DNA from: Pseudescherichia sp031979925 | Lineage (GTDB): Bacteria; Pseudomonadota; Gammaproteobacteria; Enterobacterales; Enterobacteriaceae | Assembly (NCBI RefSeq): GCF_031979925.1 | Contig: NZ_DALZFB010000002.1 | Coordinates: 124,001-188,000 of the forward strand | Direction of reading: 5' to 3' | DNA: 64,000 bases | In this document: positions 14,832-23,773 of the stretch, piece after piece | Position numbering within the stretch: the stretch's first letter is position 1 | Layout: each line of letters starts with the position of its first letter | Translations under genes and position numbers: made by a program | Notes under the pieces: model-generated | What the model was told of the DNA's origin: nothing | Seen by the model: the letters and a program-made list of their open reading frames with translations, nothing else | Database searches by the model: none

Positions 14832-15941
14832 ATGACCACCCTGAGTAAAAAATGGTTGTCTGGTCTGGTTGCGGGTGCCCTGATGGCGGTCTCCGCCGGC
14901 ACGCTGGCCGCTGAGCAGAAGACGCTGCACGTGTATAACTGGTCTGACTATATTGCCCCGGACACGGTGGCAAACTTTGAAAAAGAGACCGGTATCAAGG
15001 TTGTTTACGACGTGTTTGACTCCAATGAGGTGCTGGAAGGCAAACTCATGGCGGGCAGCACCGGTTTCGATCTGGTAGTGCCTTCCGCCAGCTTCCTGGA
15101 GCGTCAGCTGACCGCAGGCGTGTTCCAGCCGCTGGATAAGAGCAAGCTGCCAAACTGGAAGAACATGGATCCAGAAGTGCTCAAGCTGGTGGCGAAGCAC
15201 GATCCTGATAACCAGTACGCGATGCCGTACCTGTGGGCCACCACCGGTATTGGCTATAACGTCGATAAGGTAAAAGCCGTGCTGGGCGACGTGCCGATCG
15301 ATAGCTGGGATGTGGTGCTGAAGCCGGAAAACCTTGAGAAGCTGAAGAGCTGCGGCGTCTCCTTCCTTGATGCGCCGGAAGAGATCTTCGCTACCGTGCT
15401 GAACTATCTGGGCAAAGATCCCAACAGCACCAAAGCGGACGACTATACCGGCCCGGCGACCGATCTGCTGCTGAAGCTGCGTCCAAATATCCGCTACTTC
15501 CACTCCTCCCAGTACATTAACGATCTGGCCAACGGCGACATCTGCGTAGCCATCGGCTGGGCAGGAGATGTCTGGCAGGCGGCGAACCGGGCGAAAGAGG
15601 CGAAAAACGGCGTTAACGTCTCCTATATCATTCCGAAAGAGGGGGCGCTGGCCTTCTTTGACGTCTTCGCCATGCCGAAAGATGCCAAAAACAAAGAGGA
15701 AGCCTATCAGTTCCTCAACTACCTGATGCGTCCGGACGTTATCGCCCACATCAGCGACCACGTCTTCTACGCTAACGGCAACAAGGCTTCCGTACCGCTG
15801 ATCAGCGCCGAAGTACGCGAAAACCCGGCGATCTTCCCACCGGCTGACGTCTTCGCCAAGCTCTTTACCCTCAAGGTGCAGGAGCCGAAAATCGATCGCG
15901 TAAGAACCCGCGCGTGGACCAAAGTGAAGAGCGGTAAATAA
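14832..15941 (+). CDS. potF: putrescine-binding periplasmic protein PotF
   Basis: A 369-aa solute-binding protein that captures putrescine in the periplasm for the PotGHI transporter. It has a Sec signal peptide (about residues 1-27, ending GTLAA), then TLHVYNWSDYIAPDTV and IGWAGDVWQAA as in E. coli PotF, including the aromatic and acidic residues that line the ligand pocket. First gene of the potFGHI operon; a stable stem-loop follows the stop, which would favour higher PotF levels than the membrane parts. Confidence 0.96.
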   Translation: MTTLSKKWLSGLVAGALMAVSAGTLAAEQKTLHVYNWSDYIAPDTVANFEKETGIKVVYDVFDSNEVLEGKLMAGSTGFDLVVPSASFLERQLTAGVFQPLDKSKLPNWKNMDPEVLKLVAKHDPDNQYAMPYLWATTGIGYNVDKVKAVLGDVPIDSWDVVLKPENLEKLKSCGVSFLDAPEEIFATVLNYLGKDPNSTKADDYTGPATDLLLKLRPNIRYFHSSQYINDLANGDICVAIGWAGDVWQAANRAKEAKNGVNVSYIIPKEGALAFFDVFAMPKDAKNKEEAYQFLNYLMRPDVIAHISDHVFYANGNKASVPLISAEVRENPAIFPPADVFAKLFTLKVQEPKIDRVRTRAWTKVKSGK

Positions 15942-15948
15942 GACCGTA

Positions 15949-15972
15949 TCCGGTGGCGTTCGCGCCACCGGA
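15949..15972 (+). repeat. stable stem-loop in the potF-potG gap
   Basis: A perfect 10-bp stem TCCGGTGGCG/CGCCACCGGA closes a TTCG tetraloop, eight bases after potF. It is REP-like in base content and is placed to protect the potF 3-prime end or to lower read-through into potG. Confidence 0.75.
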
Positions 15973-16030
15973 CATCAGGCACCGTTTTAGTGCATATGCA
16001 CCTGTTTATCTGTATGCCGGAGAGCATCCC

Positions 16031-17164
16031 GTGAATGACGCAACCCCCCGCCCACAGGCGAAACCTCGTAAGGCGCTGACGCCGCTGCTGGAAATTCGTA
16101 ACCTGACCAAATCCTTTGATGGTCAACACGCCGTGGATGACGTCAACCTGACCATCTACAAGGGTGAGATTTTTGCCCTGCTGGGCGCGTCCGGCTGCGG
16201 GAAATCGACCCTGCTGCGTATGCTGGCGGGCTTCGAGCAGCCCACCACCGGGCAGATTATGCTGGACGGCGTCGATCTGGCCCACGTTCCGCCCTATCTG
16301 CGCCCTATCAATATGATGTTCCAGTCCTACGCGCTCTTCCCGCACATGACCGTGGAGCAGAACATCGCCTTCGGCCTGAAGCAGGACAAGCTGCCGAAGG
16401 CGGAGATTGCCAGCCGGGTAGCGGAGATGCTGGGCCTCGTGCACATGAGCGAGTTTGCCAGGCGTAAGCCGCATCAGCTCTCCGGCGGTCAGCGTCAGCG
16501 CGTGGCCCTGGCCCGTAGCCTGGCGAAAAGGCCGAAGCTGCTGCTGCTCGACGAACCCATGGGCGCGCTGGATAAGAAGCTGCGCGACCGGATGCAGCTG
16601 GAGGTGGTCGACATTCTTGAACGGGTAGGGGTGACCTGCGTGATGGTGACCCACGATCAGGAAGAGGCGATGACTATGGCCGGGCGTATCGCGATCATGA
16701 ACCGCGGTAAGTTTGTGCAGATTGGCGAGCCGGAGGAGATCTACGAGCATCCGACGACCCGCTACAGCGCGGAGTTTATCGGTTCGGTGAACGTCTTCGA
16801 AGGGCTGCTGAAGGAGCGCCAGGAGGATGGGCTGGTGATTGACTCGCCGGGGCTGATGCATCCTCTGAAGGTCGATCCGGATGCGTCGGTGGTGGACAAC
16901 GTGCCGGTCTACGTGGCCCTGCGCCCGGAGAAGATCATGCTCTGCGATGAGCCACCTGCTGACGGCTATAACTTTGCCGTGGGTGAAGTGGTGCACATTG
17001 CCTACCTTGGCGATCTCTCTATCTACCACGTTCGCCTGAAGAGCGGGCAGATGATCAGCGCCCAGTTACAGAATGAACATCGCTACCGCAAAGGCCTGCC
17101 AACGTGGGGCGATGAGGTGCGCCTCTGCTGGGACGCCGACAGCTGCGTTGTGCTAACGGTTTAA
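16031..17164 (+). CDS. potG: putrescine ABC transporter ATP-binding protein PotG
   Basis: A 377-aa ATPase that powers putrescine import. Visible motifs: Walker A GASGCGKS (about residues 52-59), Q-loop FQSYALF, signature LSGGQRQR, Walker B LLLLDEPMGALD, switch HDQEEAM, and a C-terminal TOBE/MOP-type regulatory domain (about 290-377). The start is GTG at 16031, giving the E. coli N-terminus MNDA.PRPQAK; the frame is open further upstream through the stem-loop but without similarity there. potH begins nine bases after the stop. Confidence 0.95.
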   Translation: MNDATPRPQAKPRKALTPLLEIRNLTKSFDGQHAVDDVNLTIYKGEIFALLGASGCGKSTLLRMLAGFEQPTTGQIMLDGVDLAHVPPYLRPINMMFQSYALFPHMTVEQNIAFGLKQDKLPKAEIASRVAEMLGLVHMSEFARRKPHQLSGGQRQRVALARSLAKRPKLLLLDEPMGALDKKLRDRMQLEVVDILERVGVTCVMVTHDQEEAMTMAGRIAIMNRGKFVQIGEPEEIYEHPTTRYSAEFIGSVNVFEGLLKERQEDGLVIDSPGLMHPLKVDPDASVVDNVPVYVALRPEKIMLCDEPPADGYNFAVGEVVHIAYLGDLSIYHVRLKSGQMISAQLQNEHRYRKGLPTWGDEVRLCWDADSCVVLTV

Positions 17165-17173
17165 GGAGCGGTG

Positions 17174-18127
17174 ATGAGTACATTAGAACCCCCGGCCCGC
17201 GTGGAAAAAACGTCCCGCTTTACCCTCTGGCTGGCGCGGATGCAGATGAAGCACGGGCGCAAGCTGGTGATCGCGCTGCCCTACATCTGGCTGTCGCTGC
17301 TGTTTTTACTGCCGTTTCTCATCGTCTTTAAAATCAGCCTGGCCGAGATGGCGCGAGCGATCCCGCCCTATACCGATCTGATGGAGTGGGCCGACGGCCA
17401 GCTCTCGATCACCCTTAACCTGGGGAACTTCCTCCAGCTCACGGACGATCCGCTCTACTTCGAGGCCTATCTGCAATCGTTGCAGGTAGCGGGCATCTCA
17501 ACGCTGTTCTGTCTGCTGCTGGGCTATCCGCTGGCCTGGGCGGTGGCGCACAGCAAGCCCTCGACGCGCAACATCCTGCTGCTGCTGGTGATCCTGCCGT
17601 CGTGGACCTCGTTCCTGATCCGCGTCTACGCCTGGATGGGGATCCTGAAAAATAACGGCGTGCTGAATAACTTCCTGCTCTGGCTGGGAGTCATCGACCA
17701 GCCGCTGACCATTCTGCACACCAACCTCGCGGTCTATATCGGCATCGTCTACGCCTATCTGCCGTTTATGGTGCTGCCCATCTACACCGCCCTGACGCGC
17801 ATCGACTACTCGCTGGTTGAAGCCTCGCTGGATCTCGGTGCGCGGCCGCTGAAGACCTTCTTCAGCGTGATCGTGCCCCTGACCAAGGGTGGAATTATCG
17901 CAGGCTCGATGCTGGTGTTTATCCCGGCGGTGGGTGAGTTCGTGATCCCGGAACTGCTCGGCGGCCCGGACAGCATCATGATCGGTCGCGTGCTGTGGCA
18001 GGAGTTCTTTAACAACCGCGACTGGCCGGTGGCCTCGGCGGTGGCGATTATTATGCTGCTGCTGCTCATTGTGCCCATCATGTGGTTCCATAAACATCAG
18101 AGCAAAGGCACGGGAGACCACGCATGA
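17174..18127 (+). CDS. potH: putrescine ABC transporter permease PotH
   Basis: A 317-aa inner-membrane permease with six main helices and a cytoplasmic coupling helix of the EAA type (SLVEASLDLGARPLKTF). It pairs with PotI to form the putrescine channel. The ATG at 17174 follows AAGGAGCGG, and the protein matches E. coli PotH from MSTLEP. The last bases overlap potI by four (ATGA), implying translational coupling. Confidence 0.95.
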   Translation: MSTLEPPARVEKTSRFTLWLARMQMKHGRKLVIALPYIWLSLLFLLPFLIVFKISLAEMARAIPPYTDLMEWADGQLSITLNLGNFLQLTDDPLYFEAYLQSLQVAGISTLFCLLLGYPLAWAVAHSKPSTRNILLLLVILPSWTSFLIRVYAWMGILKNNGVLNNFLLWLGVIDQPLTILHTNLAVYIGIVYAYLPFMVLPIYTALTRIDYSLVEASLDLGARPLKTFFSVIVPLTKGGIIAGSMLVFIPAVGEFVIPELLGGPDSIMIGRVLWQEFFNNRDWPVASAVAIIMLLLLIVPIMWFHKHQSKGTGDHA

Positions 18128-18969
18128 ACAACTTACCGGTAGTGCGTTCGCCGTGGCGGATCATGATCCTTGTCCTTGGCTTCACCTTCCTTTATGCGCC
18201 AATGCTGATGCTGGTGATCTACTCCTTCAACAGCTCGAAGCTGGTGACGGTGTGGGCCGGATGGTCCACGCGCTGGTATAGCACGCTGTTCCACGACGAT
18301 GCGATGATGAGCGCGGTAGGGCTGAGCCTGACCATTGCCGCCTGCGCGGCGACGATGGCGGTGATCCTCGGCACCATCGCTGCCGTGGTGATGGTGCGCT
18401 TCGGCCGCTTTCGCGGGGCAAACGGCTTTGCCTTTATGATCACCGCCCCGCTGGTGATGCCCGACGTGATCACCGGCCTGTCGTTGCTGCTGCTGTTTGT
18501 CGCCCTGGCCCACGCTATCGGCTGGCCGGCGGATCGCGGCATGCTCACCATCTGGCTGGCCCACGTCACCTTCTGTACCGCCTACGTGGCGGTGGTGATC
18601 TCCTCCCGCCTGCGCGAGCTGGATCGCTCCATTGAGGAGGCGGCGATGGATCTTGGTGCCACCCCGGTAAAGGTCTTCTTTATCATTACCCTGCCGATGA
18701 TCATGCCAGCGGTGATCTCTGGCTGGCTGCTGGCCTTTACCCTGTCGCTGGACGATCTGGTGATCGCCAGCTTTGTCTCCGGGCCGGGGGCCACCACGCT
18801 GCCGATGCTGGTCTTCTCCAGCGTGCGCATGGGGGTGAATCCGGAGATCAACGCCCTGGCGTCGATTATTCTCGGCGTGGTAGGAATTGTTGGTTTTATC
18901 GCCTGGCTATTGATGGCCCGCGCAGAAAAGCAACGAACGCGCGATATCCAGCGTGCAAGACAGGGGTGA
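18124..18969 (+). CDS. potI: putrescine ABC transporter permease PotI
   Basis: A 281-aa inner-membrane permease, partner of PotH. It has about six membrane helices and the EAA loop SIEEAAMDLGATPVKVFFII that docks with PotG. The length is the same as in E. coli. The start overlaps the potH stop. It is the last gene of the operon; ybjO begins about 80 bp later on the same strand. Confidence 0.95.
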   Translation: MNNLPVVRSPWRIMILVLGFTFLYAPMLMLVIYSFNSSKLVTVWAGWSTRWYSTLFHDDAMMSAVGLSLTIAACAATMAVILGTIAAVVMVRFGRFRGANGFAFMITAPLVMPDVITGLSLLLLFVALAHAIGWPADRGMLTIWLAHVTFCTAYVAVVISSRLRELDRSIEEAAMDLGATPVKVFFIITLPMIMPAVISGWLLAFTLSLDDLVIASFVSGPGATTLPMLVFSSVRMGVNPEINALASIILGVVGIVGFIAWLLMARAEKQRTRDIQRARQG

Positions 18970-19047
18970 TCCCACTAAAATTTGCTGAGGTCATGGGTCA
19001 CAGGTGCCGCGCCGGTCGCGGCATCGTTTCGCAGGGAAGGCTACGCA

Positions 19048-19521
19048 GTGGGATTTTTCAATAAAACGCAGCAGGGCCATGCGCGTCTTAACGTGCCAGC
19101 GCTGGTACAGGTGGCGGCTATCGCTATTATTGCGATCCGCTGCCTCGACCTGCTGCTGCTGTTTAACCTGCTGGGGCTGCGCGGGACGCTCGACTTTATC
19201 CACCGTAGCGCCCAGACCTGGAGCCTGACGCTGGTTTTTCTCGGCAGCCTGCTGCTGCTGTTTCTGGAGTTTCTCTGCGCCTTCTCGGTAGTGAAAGGCC
19301 GCAACTGGGCGCGCTGGCTCTACCTTCTGACCCAGGTGGTGGCCGCAGGCTATCTGTGGGCGGCCTCGCTGGGCTATGGCTACCCGGAGCTGTTCAGCAT
19401 TGCCGGTGGTTCGAAGCGGGAGATCTTCCGCTCGCTGGTGATGCAGAAGCTGCCGGATATGCTGGTGCTTGGTCTGCTGTTTATCCCATCGCCCTGTAGA
19501 CGCTTTTTCCGCTTCCAGTAA
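19048..19521 (+). CDS. ybjO: YbjO, inner-membrane protein of unknown function
   Basis: A 157-aa membrane protein of the DUF2593 type. Four hydrophobic segments are seen, with HARLNVPALVQVAAIAII and WARWLYLLTQVVAAGYLWAA as in E. coli YbjO. The chosen start is GTG at 19048, seven bases after GGAAGG, which gives an N-terminus (VGFFNKTQQGHARLNV) like that of E. coli; the open frame extends back to 18982 without support. No function known. Confidence 0.88.
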   Translation: MGFFNKTQQGHARLNVPALVQVAAIAIIAIRCLDLLLLFNLLGLRGTLDFIHRSAQTWSLTLVFLGSLLLLFLEFLCAFSVVKGRNWARWLYLLTQVVAAGYLWAASLGYGYPELFSIAGGSKREIFRSLVMQKLPDMLVLGLLFIPSPCRRFFRFQ

Positions 19522-19563
19522 CGGTGGTACAATCCCCGCCCCGCAAAAAAGAAGGTTTCTATC

Positions 19564-20697
19564 ATGCAGTGCGCCCTTTATGACGCCGGTCGCTGTCGCT
19601 CCTGTCAATGGATCGACCAGCCGGTCCCACAGCAGCTTGCCATGAAGATGGCGAGCCTGCGTACGCTGCTGGACGGTCTGCCGGTCGCCGAGTGGTGCAC
19701 GCCAGTGGGCGGCCCGGAGCAGGGGTTCCGCAACAAGGCCAAGATGGTGGTGAGCGGCAGCGTAGAGAAACCGCTGCTGGGGATGCTGCACAGGGACGGT
19801 TCGCCGGAGGATCTTACAGATTGTCCGCTCTATCCGGCGTCGTTCTATTCAGTGTTTGCTGCCCTGAAGCCCTTTATTGCCCGGGCGGGCTTAACGCCCT
19901 ATAACGTGGCGCGCAAACGTGGGGAGCTGAAATACCTGCTGCTCACCGAAAGCCAGCTCGACGGCGGCCTGATGCTGCGCTTTGTGCTGCGTTCAGAGGC
20001 CAAGCTCGAACAGCTTCGCGCCGCGCTGCCTGCGTTACAGGCCGGGCTGCCGCAGCTGAAGGTGATCTCGGTAAACATCCAGCCGGTGCATATGGCGATT
20101 ATGGAGGGGGAGCAGGAGATCTGGCTCACCGACCAGCGGGCGCTGGCGGAGCGCTTTAACGGCGTGCCGCTGTGGATCCGCCCCCAGAGCTTCTTCCAGA
20201 CCAACCCCAGCGTGGCGGCGAGCCTCTACGCCACTGCCCGCGACTGGGTGCGGGCGCTACCGGTGAAGCATATGTGGGATCTCTTCTGCGGCGTGGGCGG
20301 CTTTGGCCTGCACTGCGCGACGCCGGAGATGACGCTGACCGGGATCGAGATCGCTCCGGAAGCTATCGCCTGCGCGAAGCAGTCTGCTGAAGAGCTGGGC
20401 CTGCATAATGTGCATTTCCAGGCGCTGGACTCGACCGCATTCGCCACGGGGCAGGGGGCGGTGCCAGATCTGGTGCTGGTCAACCCGCCGCGGCGTGGCA
20501 TCGGCAAGCCGCTGTGCGACTACCTGAGTGCCATGGCTCCGCAATGGATTATCTACTCCAGCTGTAACGCCGAGACGATGGCGAAGGATATTCGCGAGCT
20601 GCCAGGATACCGCATCGAACGCGTGCAGCTGTTCGATATGTTCCCGCATACGGCGCATTATGAGGTGTTAACGTTGTTGGTGCGGGAAGTAGAGTAG
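19564..20697 (+). CDS. rlmC: 23S rRNA m5U747 methyltransferase RlmC
   Basis: A 377-aa SAM-dependent RNA methyltransferase that makes 5-methyluridine at position 747 of 23S rRNA. Four iron-sulfur cysteines lie near the start (CALYDAGRCRSCQW), the SAM site is WDLFCGVGGFGLH, and the catalytic part includes LVNPPRRGIG and YSSCNAETMAKD with the nucleophilic Cys. E. coli RlmC (RumB) is 375 aa. A REP element follows the stop and separates it from convergent artJ. Confidence 0.95.
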   Translation: MQCALYDAGRCRSCQWIDQPVPQQLAMKMASLRTLLDGLPVAEWCTPVGGPEQGFRNKAKMVVSGSVEKPLLGMLHRDGSPEDLTDCPLYPASFYSVFAALKPFIARAGLTPYNVARKRGELKYLLLTESQLDGGLMLRFVLRSEAKLEQLRAALPALQAGLPQLKVISVNIQPVHMAIMEGEQEIWLTDQRALAERFNGVPLWIRPQSFFQTNPSVAASLYATARDWVRALPVKHMWDLFCGVGGFGLHCATPEMTLTGIEIAPEAIACAKQSAEELGLHNVHFQALDSTAFATGQGAVPDLVLVNPPRRGIGKPLCDYLSAMAPQWIIYSSCNAETMAKDIRELPGYRIERVQLFDMFPHTAHYEVLTLLVREVE

Positions 20698-20702
20698 AAT
20701 TT

Positions 20703-20737
20703 GTAGGCCCGGTAAGCGAGAGCGCCACCGGGCGTTT
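20703..20737. repeat. REP element between rlmC and artJ
   Basis: GTAGGCCCGG...CCACCGGGCG imperfect palindrome between two convergent genes, of the same class as the other REP units in this window. Confidence 0.75.
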
Positions 20738-20749
20738 ATCAAATACTTA

Positions 20750-21481
20750 TTACTGCGGGAACCATTGGTCGCTGATTTTCTGATAGGTGCCGTCGGCTTT
20801 GATGGCCGCCAGGGCAGCGTTCAGTTTTTCCAGCAGGGCTTTGTTATCCGGACGCACCGCGATGCCAAGGCCGGTACCAAAGTACTGCGCGTCGGTCACC
20901 TTCGGCGTGGCGGTACCCAGCTGCGGGTTGTTCTTCAGCCACTCGTTCACTACCGCAGTATCCCCGAATACGCCGTCGATACGGCCATTTTTCAGGTCAA
21001 GGATCGCGTTCTGGTAGCTGTCATAGGCCACGGTCTTCACTTCCGGATGCTTATCCTGGAGGAACTTCTGATGGGTCGTTCCGTTCTCCATGCCGATGCG
21101 CTTGCCTTTCAGATCCTCAAAGGATTTAAACGCGTCTTTCTTAGCAATCACCACCGCCGAGTTGGCGTAGTACGGGTCGGTGAAGGAGACCTGCTTGCTA
21201 CGCTCTGGGGTGATGTCCATGCCGGATATCACCGCGTCATACTTCTTGAACTTCAGCGCCGGGATCAGCGAGTCAAAAGCATGGTTGGTGAAGGTGCAGT
21301 CGGCCTGCATCTGTTTGCAGAGGGCTTTTGCCAGATCGATATCAAAGCCAACGATCTGGTTGCTGGCATCCAGCGACTCAAACGGCGGGTAGGTGGCAGA
21401 GGAGCCGAAGCTGATCTTATCTGCTGCGCTGGCACCGGCGGCGAAGGTGGCGAGGATGGCGGCCAGAATTAACTTTTTCAT
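20750..21481 (-). CDS. artJ: arginine-binding periplasmic protein ArtJ
   Basis: A 243-aa binding protein specific for L-arginine that feeds the ArtPQM transporter. Signal peptide residues 1-19 (MKKLILAAILATFAAGASA), then SSATYPPFESLDASNQIVGF and GMDITPERSKQVSFTDPYY typical of the polar amino-acid binding family. The ATG at 21481 has AGGAG eight bases upstream; an open extension of seven codons is not needed. It is transcribed alone, with two ArgR boxes upstream. Confidence 0.95.
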   Translation of the reverse strand: MKKLILAAILATFAAGASAADKISFGSSATYPPFESLDASNQIVGFDIDLAKALCKQMQADCTFTNHAFDSLIPALKFKKYDAVISGMDITPERSKQVSFTDPYYANSAVVIAKKDAFKSFEDLKGKRIGMENGTTHQKFLQDKHPEVKTVAYDSYQNAILDLKNGRIDGVFGDTAVVNEWLKNNPQLGTATPKVTDAQYFGTGLGIAVRPDNKALLEKLNAALAAIKADGTYQKISDQWFPQ

Positions 21482-21550
21482 TATGGAACTCCTGTCTGTC
21501 AATCTTATAGTTTTTTACCGTGTCTGCGGCATGGAGTTACAATGCCATCT

Positions 21551-21589
21551 AATGAATGGATATGCAATATTATTGATTAATTATATTTA
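21551..21589 (-). promoter_or_regulatory. tandem ArgR (ARG) boxes upstream of artJ
   Basis: Two 18-bp imperfect palindromes, 21551-21568 (TGAAT..ATGCA core) and 21572-21589 (TTGAT..ATTTA core), are separated by exactly three bases, the spacing used by the ArgR hexamer. They lie about 70-108 bases before the artJ start. ArgR-arginine repression of artJ is known in E. coli. Confidence 0.75.
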
Positions 21590-21630
21590 TGCCGACGTAA
21601 AAAAGGCGGGTTGCCCCGCCTCAAAGAGTT

Positions 21631-22299
21631 TTAGTTGCGTCGCTCGAACGCCAGCGCCCGCCGCTCGATAAGCCGCATCAGCAGCGTCAGCAAGCCGTTG
21701 ACTACCAAATAGATAATCCCCGCCGCGCCGAAAACCATCACGTCGTAGGTGCGACCGTAAAGCAGCTGTCCGTGCCCCATCACCTCCATCAGCGTGATGG
21801 TGTAGGCCAGGGAGGTACTTTTGAATACCAGCACCACTTCGTTGGAGTAGGAGGAGAGGGCGCGTTTAAAGGCGTACGGCAGCAGGATCGCCAGCGTATC
21901 CTTCTTGCTCATCCCCAGCGCGCCGCAGGATTGCCACTGCCCCTCAGGGATCGCCCGAATAGCGCCGTAGAAGAGCTGGGTGGTGTACGCGGCGCTGTTC
22001 AACGACAGGGCGATCAGCGCGCAGAGCCACGGCTCGGAGAGCAGGTGCCACAGCCACGGATACGCCTGGATCGACGGGAACTGCCCCGGCCCGTAGTAGA
22101 TCAGGAAGATCTGCACCAGCAGCGGCGTACCGGTAAAGAGCGTGATGTAGCCGCGCACAATCCACACCAGACCCGGCGTTTTTAGCGTCAGAACGATAGT
22201 GAAAATCAGGGAGAGGATCAGCGCCACCACAATCGACGCCACGGTGAGCGTCAGGCTGGTGTGCAGCCCCTTCATCAGTTCCGGTAAATACTCGAGCAT
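21631..22299 (-). CDS. artM: arginine ABC transporter permease ArtM
   Basis: A 222-aa inner-membrane permease of the His/Glu/Gln/Arg family with five membrane helices and the cytoplasmic coupling loop GALGMSKKDTLAILLPYAFKR. It forms the arginine channel with ArtQ. The length matches E. coli. Its ATG shares one base with the artQ stop. Last gene of artPIQM; artJ follows after a gap with its own ArgR-controlled promoter. Confidence 0.95.
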   Translation of the reverse strand: MLEYLPELMKGLHTSLTLTVASIVVALILSLIFTIVLTLKTPGLVWIVRGYITLFTGTPLLVQIFLIYYGPGQFPSIQAYPWLWHLLSEPWLCALIALSLNSAAYTTQLFYGAIRAIPEGQWQSCGALGMSKKDTLAILLPYAFKRALSSYSNEVVLVFKSTSLAYTITLMEVMGHGQLLYGRTYDVMVFGAAGIIYLVVNGLLTLLMRLIERRALAFERRN

Positions 22300-23015
22300 C
22301 AGCCTGGCCTCCGTTCGAAACGTGTCGCGCGTTGGTCAATGCGTTTGAGAATGTACTGACTGAGAAGCGTAATCACCAGGTAGATTGCCGCCGCCACCAG
22401 AAACCAGGTAAACGGCTCCTGGGTACGGGTCGCGATGCTGCGGGTTTGCAGCATGAGATCGTTAACGCTGATCAGCGACACCAGCGCCGTATCTTTCAGC
22501 AGCACCAGCCACTGGTTGCCCAGCCCCGGCAGAGCGTGACGCCACATCTGCGGCATCACCAGGCGGAAAAAGATAGCGCTTTTAGACAGCCCCAGCGCCT
22601 GGCCGGACTCCCACTGGCCCTGCGGCACAGCCTTCAGCGCCCCACGCAGGGTCTGAGAAGCATACGCGGCATAGAGCAGGGAGAGGGCAATCACCCCGCA
22701 CAGGAACGGACTGACGTCGAAGTTTTCAATCTGCATCTGCACCGGGATCTGCGCAAACCCAAGGTTGAGGGTAAAGCCATCCGAAAGCATCAGCAGCAGC
22801 TGTGACGAACCAAAATAGATAAAGAGCACCACCAGAATTTCCGGCAGGCCACGCAGGATGGTCACCAGCCCTGAGCCGAGCCATGCAACAGGACGCCACT
22901 TAACGGACTCCCAGACGGCAAAGAGCATAGCGAGCACCAGGCCAATGGCCAGGGCGCAAACGGCAAGGCCGACGGTCATCCCGGCGGCGCTTGCTAAAGG
23001 AAAAAGTTCATTCAT
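22299..23015 (-). CDS. artQ: arginine ABC transporter permease ArtQ
   Basis: A 238-aa permease, partner of ArtM, with five membrane helices and the coupling loop GQALGLSKSAIFFRLVMPQMWR. The ATG at 23015 gives the E. coli N-terminus (MNELFPLASAAGMTVGLAV); a TTG one codon upstream is also open. It lies six bases after artI, so the four genes artP-I-Q-M are packed as one operon. Confidence 0.95.
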   Translation of the reverse strand: MNELFPLASAAGMTVGLAVCALAIGLVLAMLFAVWESVKWRPVAWLGSGLVTILRGLPEILVVLFIYFGSSQLLLMLSDGFTLNLGFAQIPVQMQIENFDVSPFLCGVIALSLLYAAYASQTLRGALKAVPQGQWESGQALGLSKSAIFFRLVMPQMWRHALPGLGNQWLVLLKDTALVSLISVNDLMLQTRSIATRTQEPFTWFLVAAAIYLVITLLSQYILKRIDQRATRFERRPG

Positions 23016-23021
23016 CAAGGA

Positions 23022-23753
23022 TTACTTCTGGAACCATTTTTTGTAGATGGTTTCGTAGGTACCATCCTGCTTCACTTTTTCCAGCGCGGTATTAAATTTC
23101 TGCTGCAGGTCGGTATTGCCCTGACGTACCGCAATGCCCAGACCCGTGCCGAAATACTCTTTATCCGTCACCTTATCACCCACCGCAGCCAGCTTGTCGT
23201 TGGCCTTCAGCCACTCGGTCACCACTGCGGTATCGCCGAACACGGCGTCAATACGGCCGTTCTGCAGATCCAGACGCGCGTTCTGGTAGCTGTCGTACGG
23301 CACGGTAGTAATTTCCGGATGCTTGTCGGTAATGAATTTCTGGTGTGTGGTGCCGTTCTGCACGCCGACGCGTTTGCCTTTCAGCGCATCGATGCCGGTA
23401 AATTTACCCTGCTGGCCGATAAACAGCGCTGAGTTGTCGTAGTACGGGTTAGTGAACAGAACCTGTTTCTGACGCTCTGGCGTGATATCCATCCCCGCCA
23501 TCACCGCATCGAAGCGGCGGAACTTCAGGCTTGGGATCAGGCTGTCAAACGCCTGGTTAGTGAACGTACAGGTCGCATCAATCTCTTTACACAGCGCGTT
23601 CGCCAGATCGACATCGAAGCCAACAATTTTGTTATTGGCATCGGTGGATTCGAACGGAGGGTAGCTCGCTTCGGTGGCGAAACGAATGGTTTGGGCTGCT
23701 GTAGCAGAGAGGCTAACGCTGGCCAGCAGCGCGGCAATCAATACTTTTTTCAT
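23022..23753 (-). CDS. artI: periplasmic binding protein ArtI
   Basis: A 243-aa polar amino-acid binding protein with a signal peptide (about residues 1-19, ending SLSATA) and the paralogous blocks TEASYPPFESTDANNKIVGF and GMDITPERQKQVLF. It is a close paralogue of ArtJ in this same window, but E. coli ArtI does not have firm arginine binding, so its ligand is uncertain. The ATG at 23753 follows GGGAAG. Second gene of artPIQM. Confidence 0.94.
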   Translation of the reverse strand: MKKVLIAALLASVSLSATAAQTIRFATEASYPPFESTDANNKIVGFDVDLANALCKEIDATCTFTNQAFDSLIPSLKFRRFDAVMAGMDITPERQKQVLFTNPYYDNSALFIGQQGKFTGIDALKGKRVGVQNGTTHQKFITDKHPEITTVPYDSYQNARLDLQNGRIDAVFGDTAVVTEWLKANDKLAAVGDKVTDKEYFGTGLGIAVRQGNTDLQQKFNTALEKVKQDGTYETIYKKWFQK

Positions 23754-23773
23754 TGTCACTTCCCAAAAAAATA

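Noticed and set aside
14727..15968. 413-codon minus-strand frame across potF
   Set aside because: Antisense shadow of potF in GC-rich DNA; composition rich in His, Arg and Gln is unlike a real protein.
15767..17029. 420-codon minus-strand frame across potF/potG
   Set aside because: Antisense shadow; overlaps two well supported genes.
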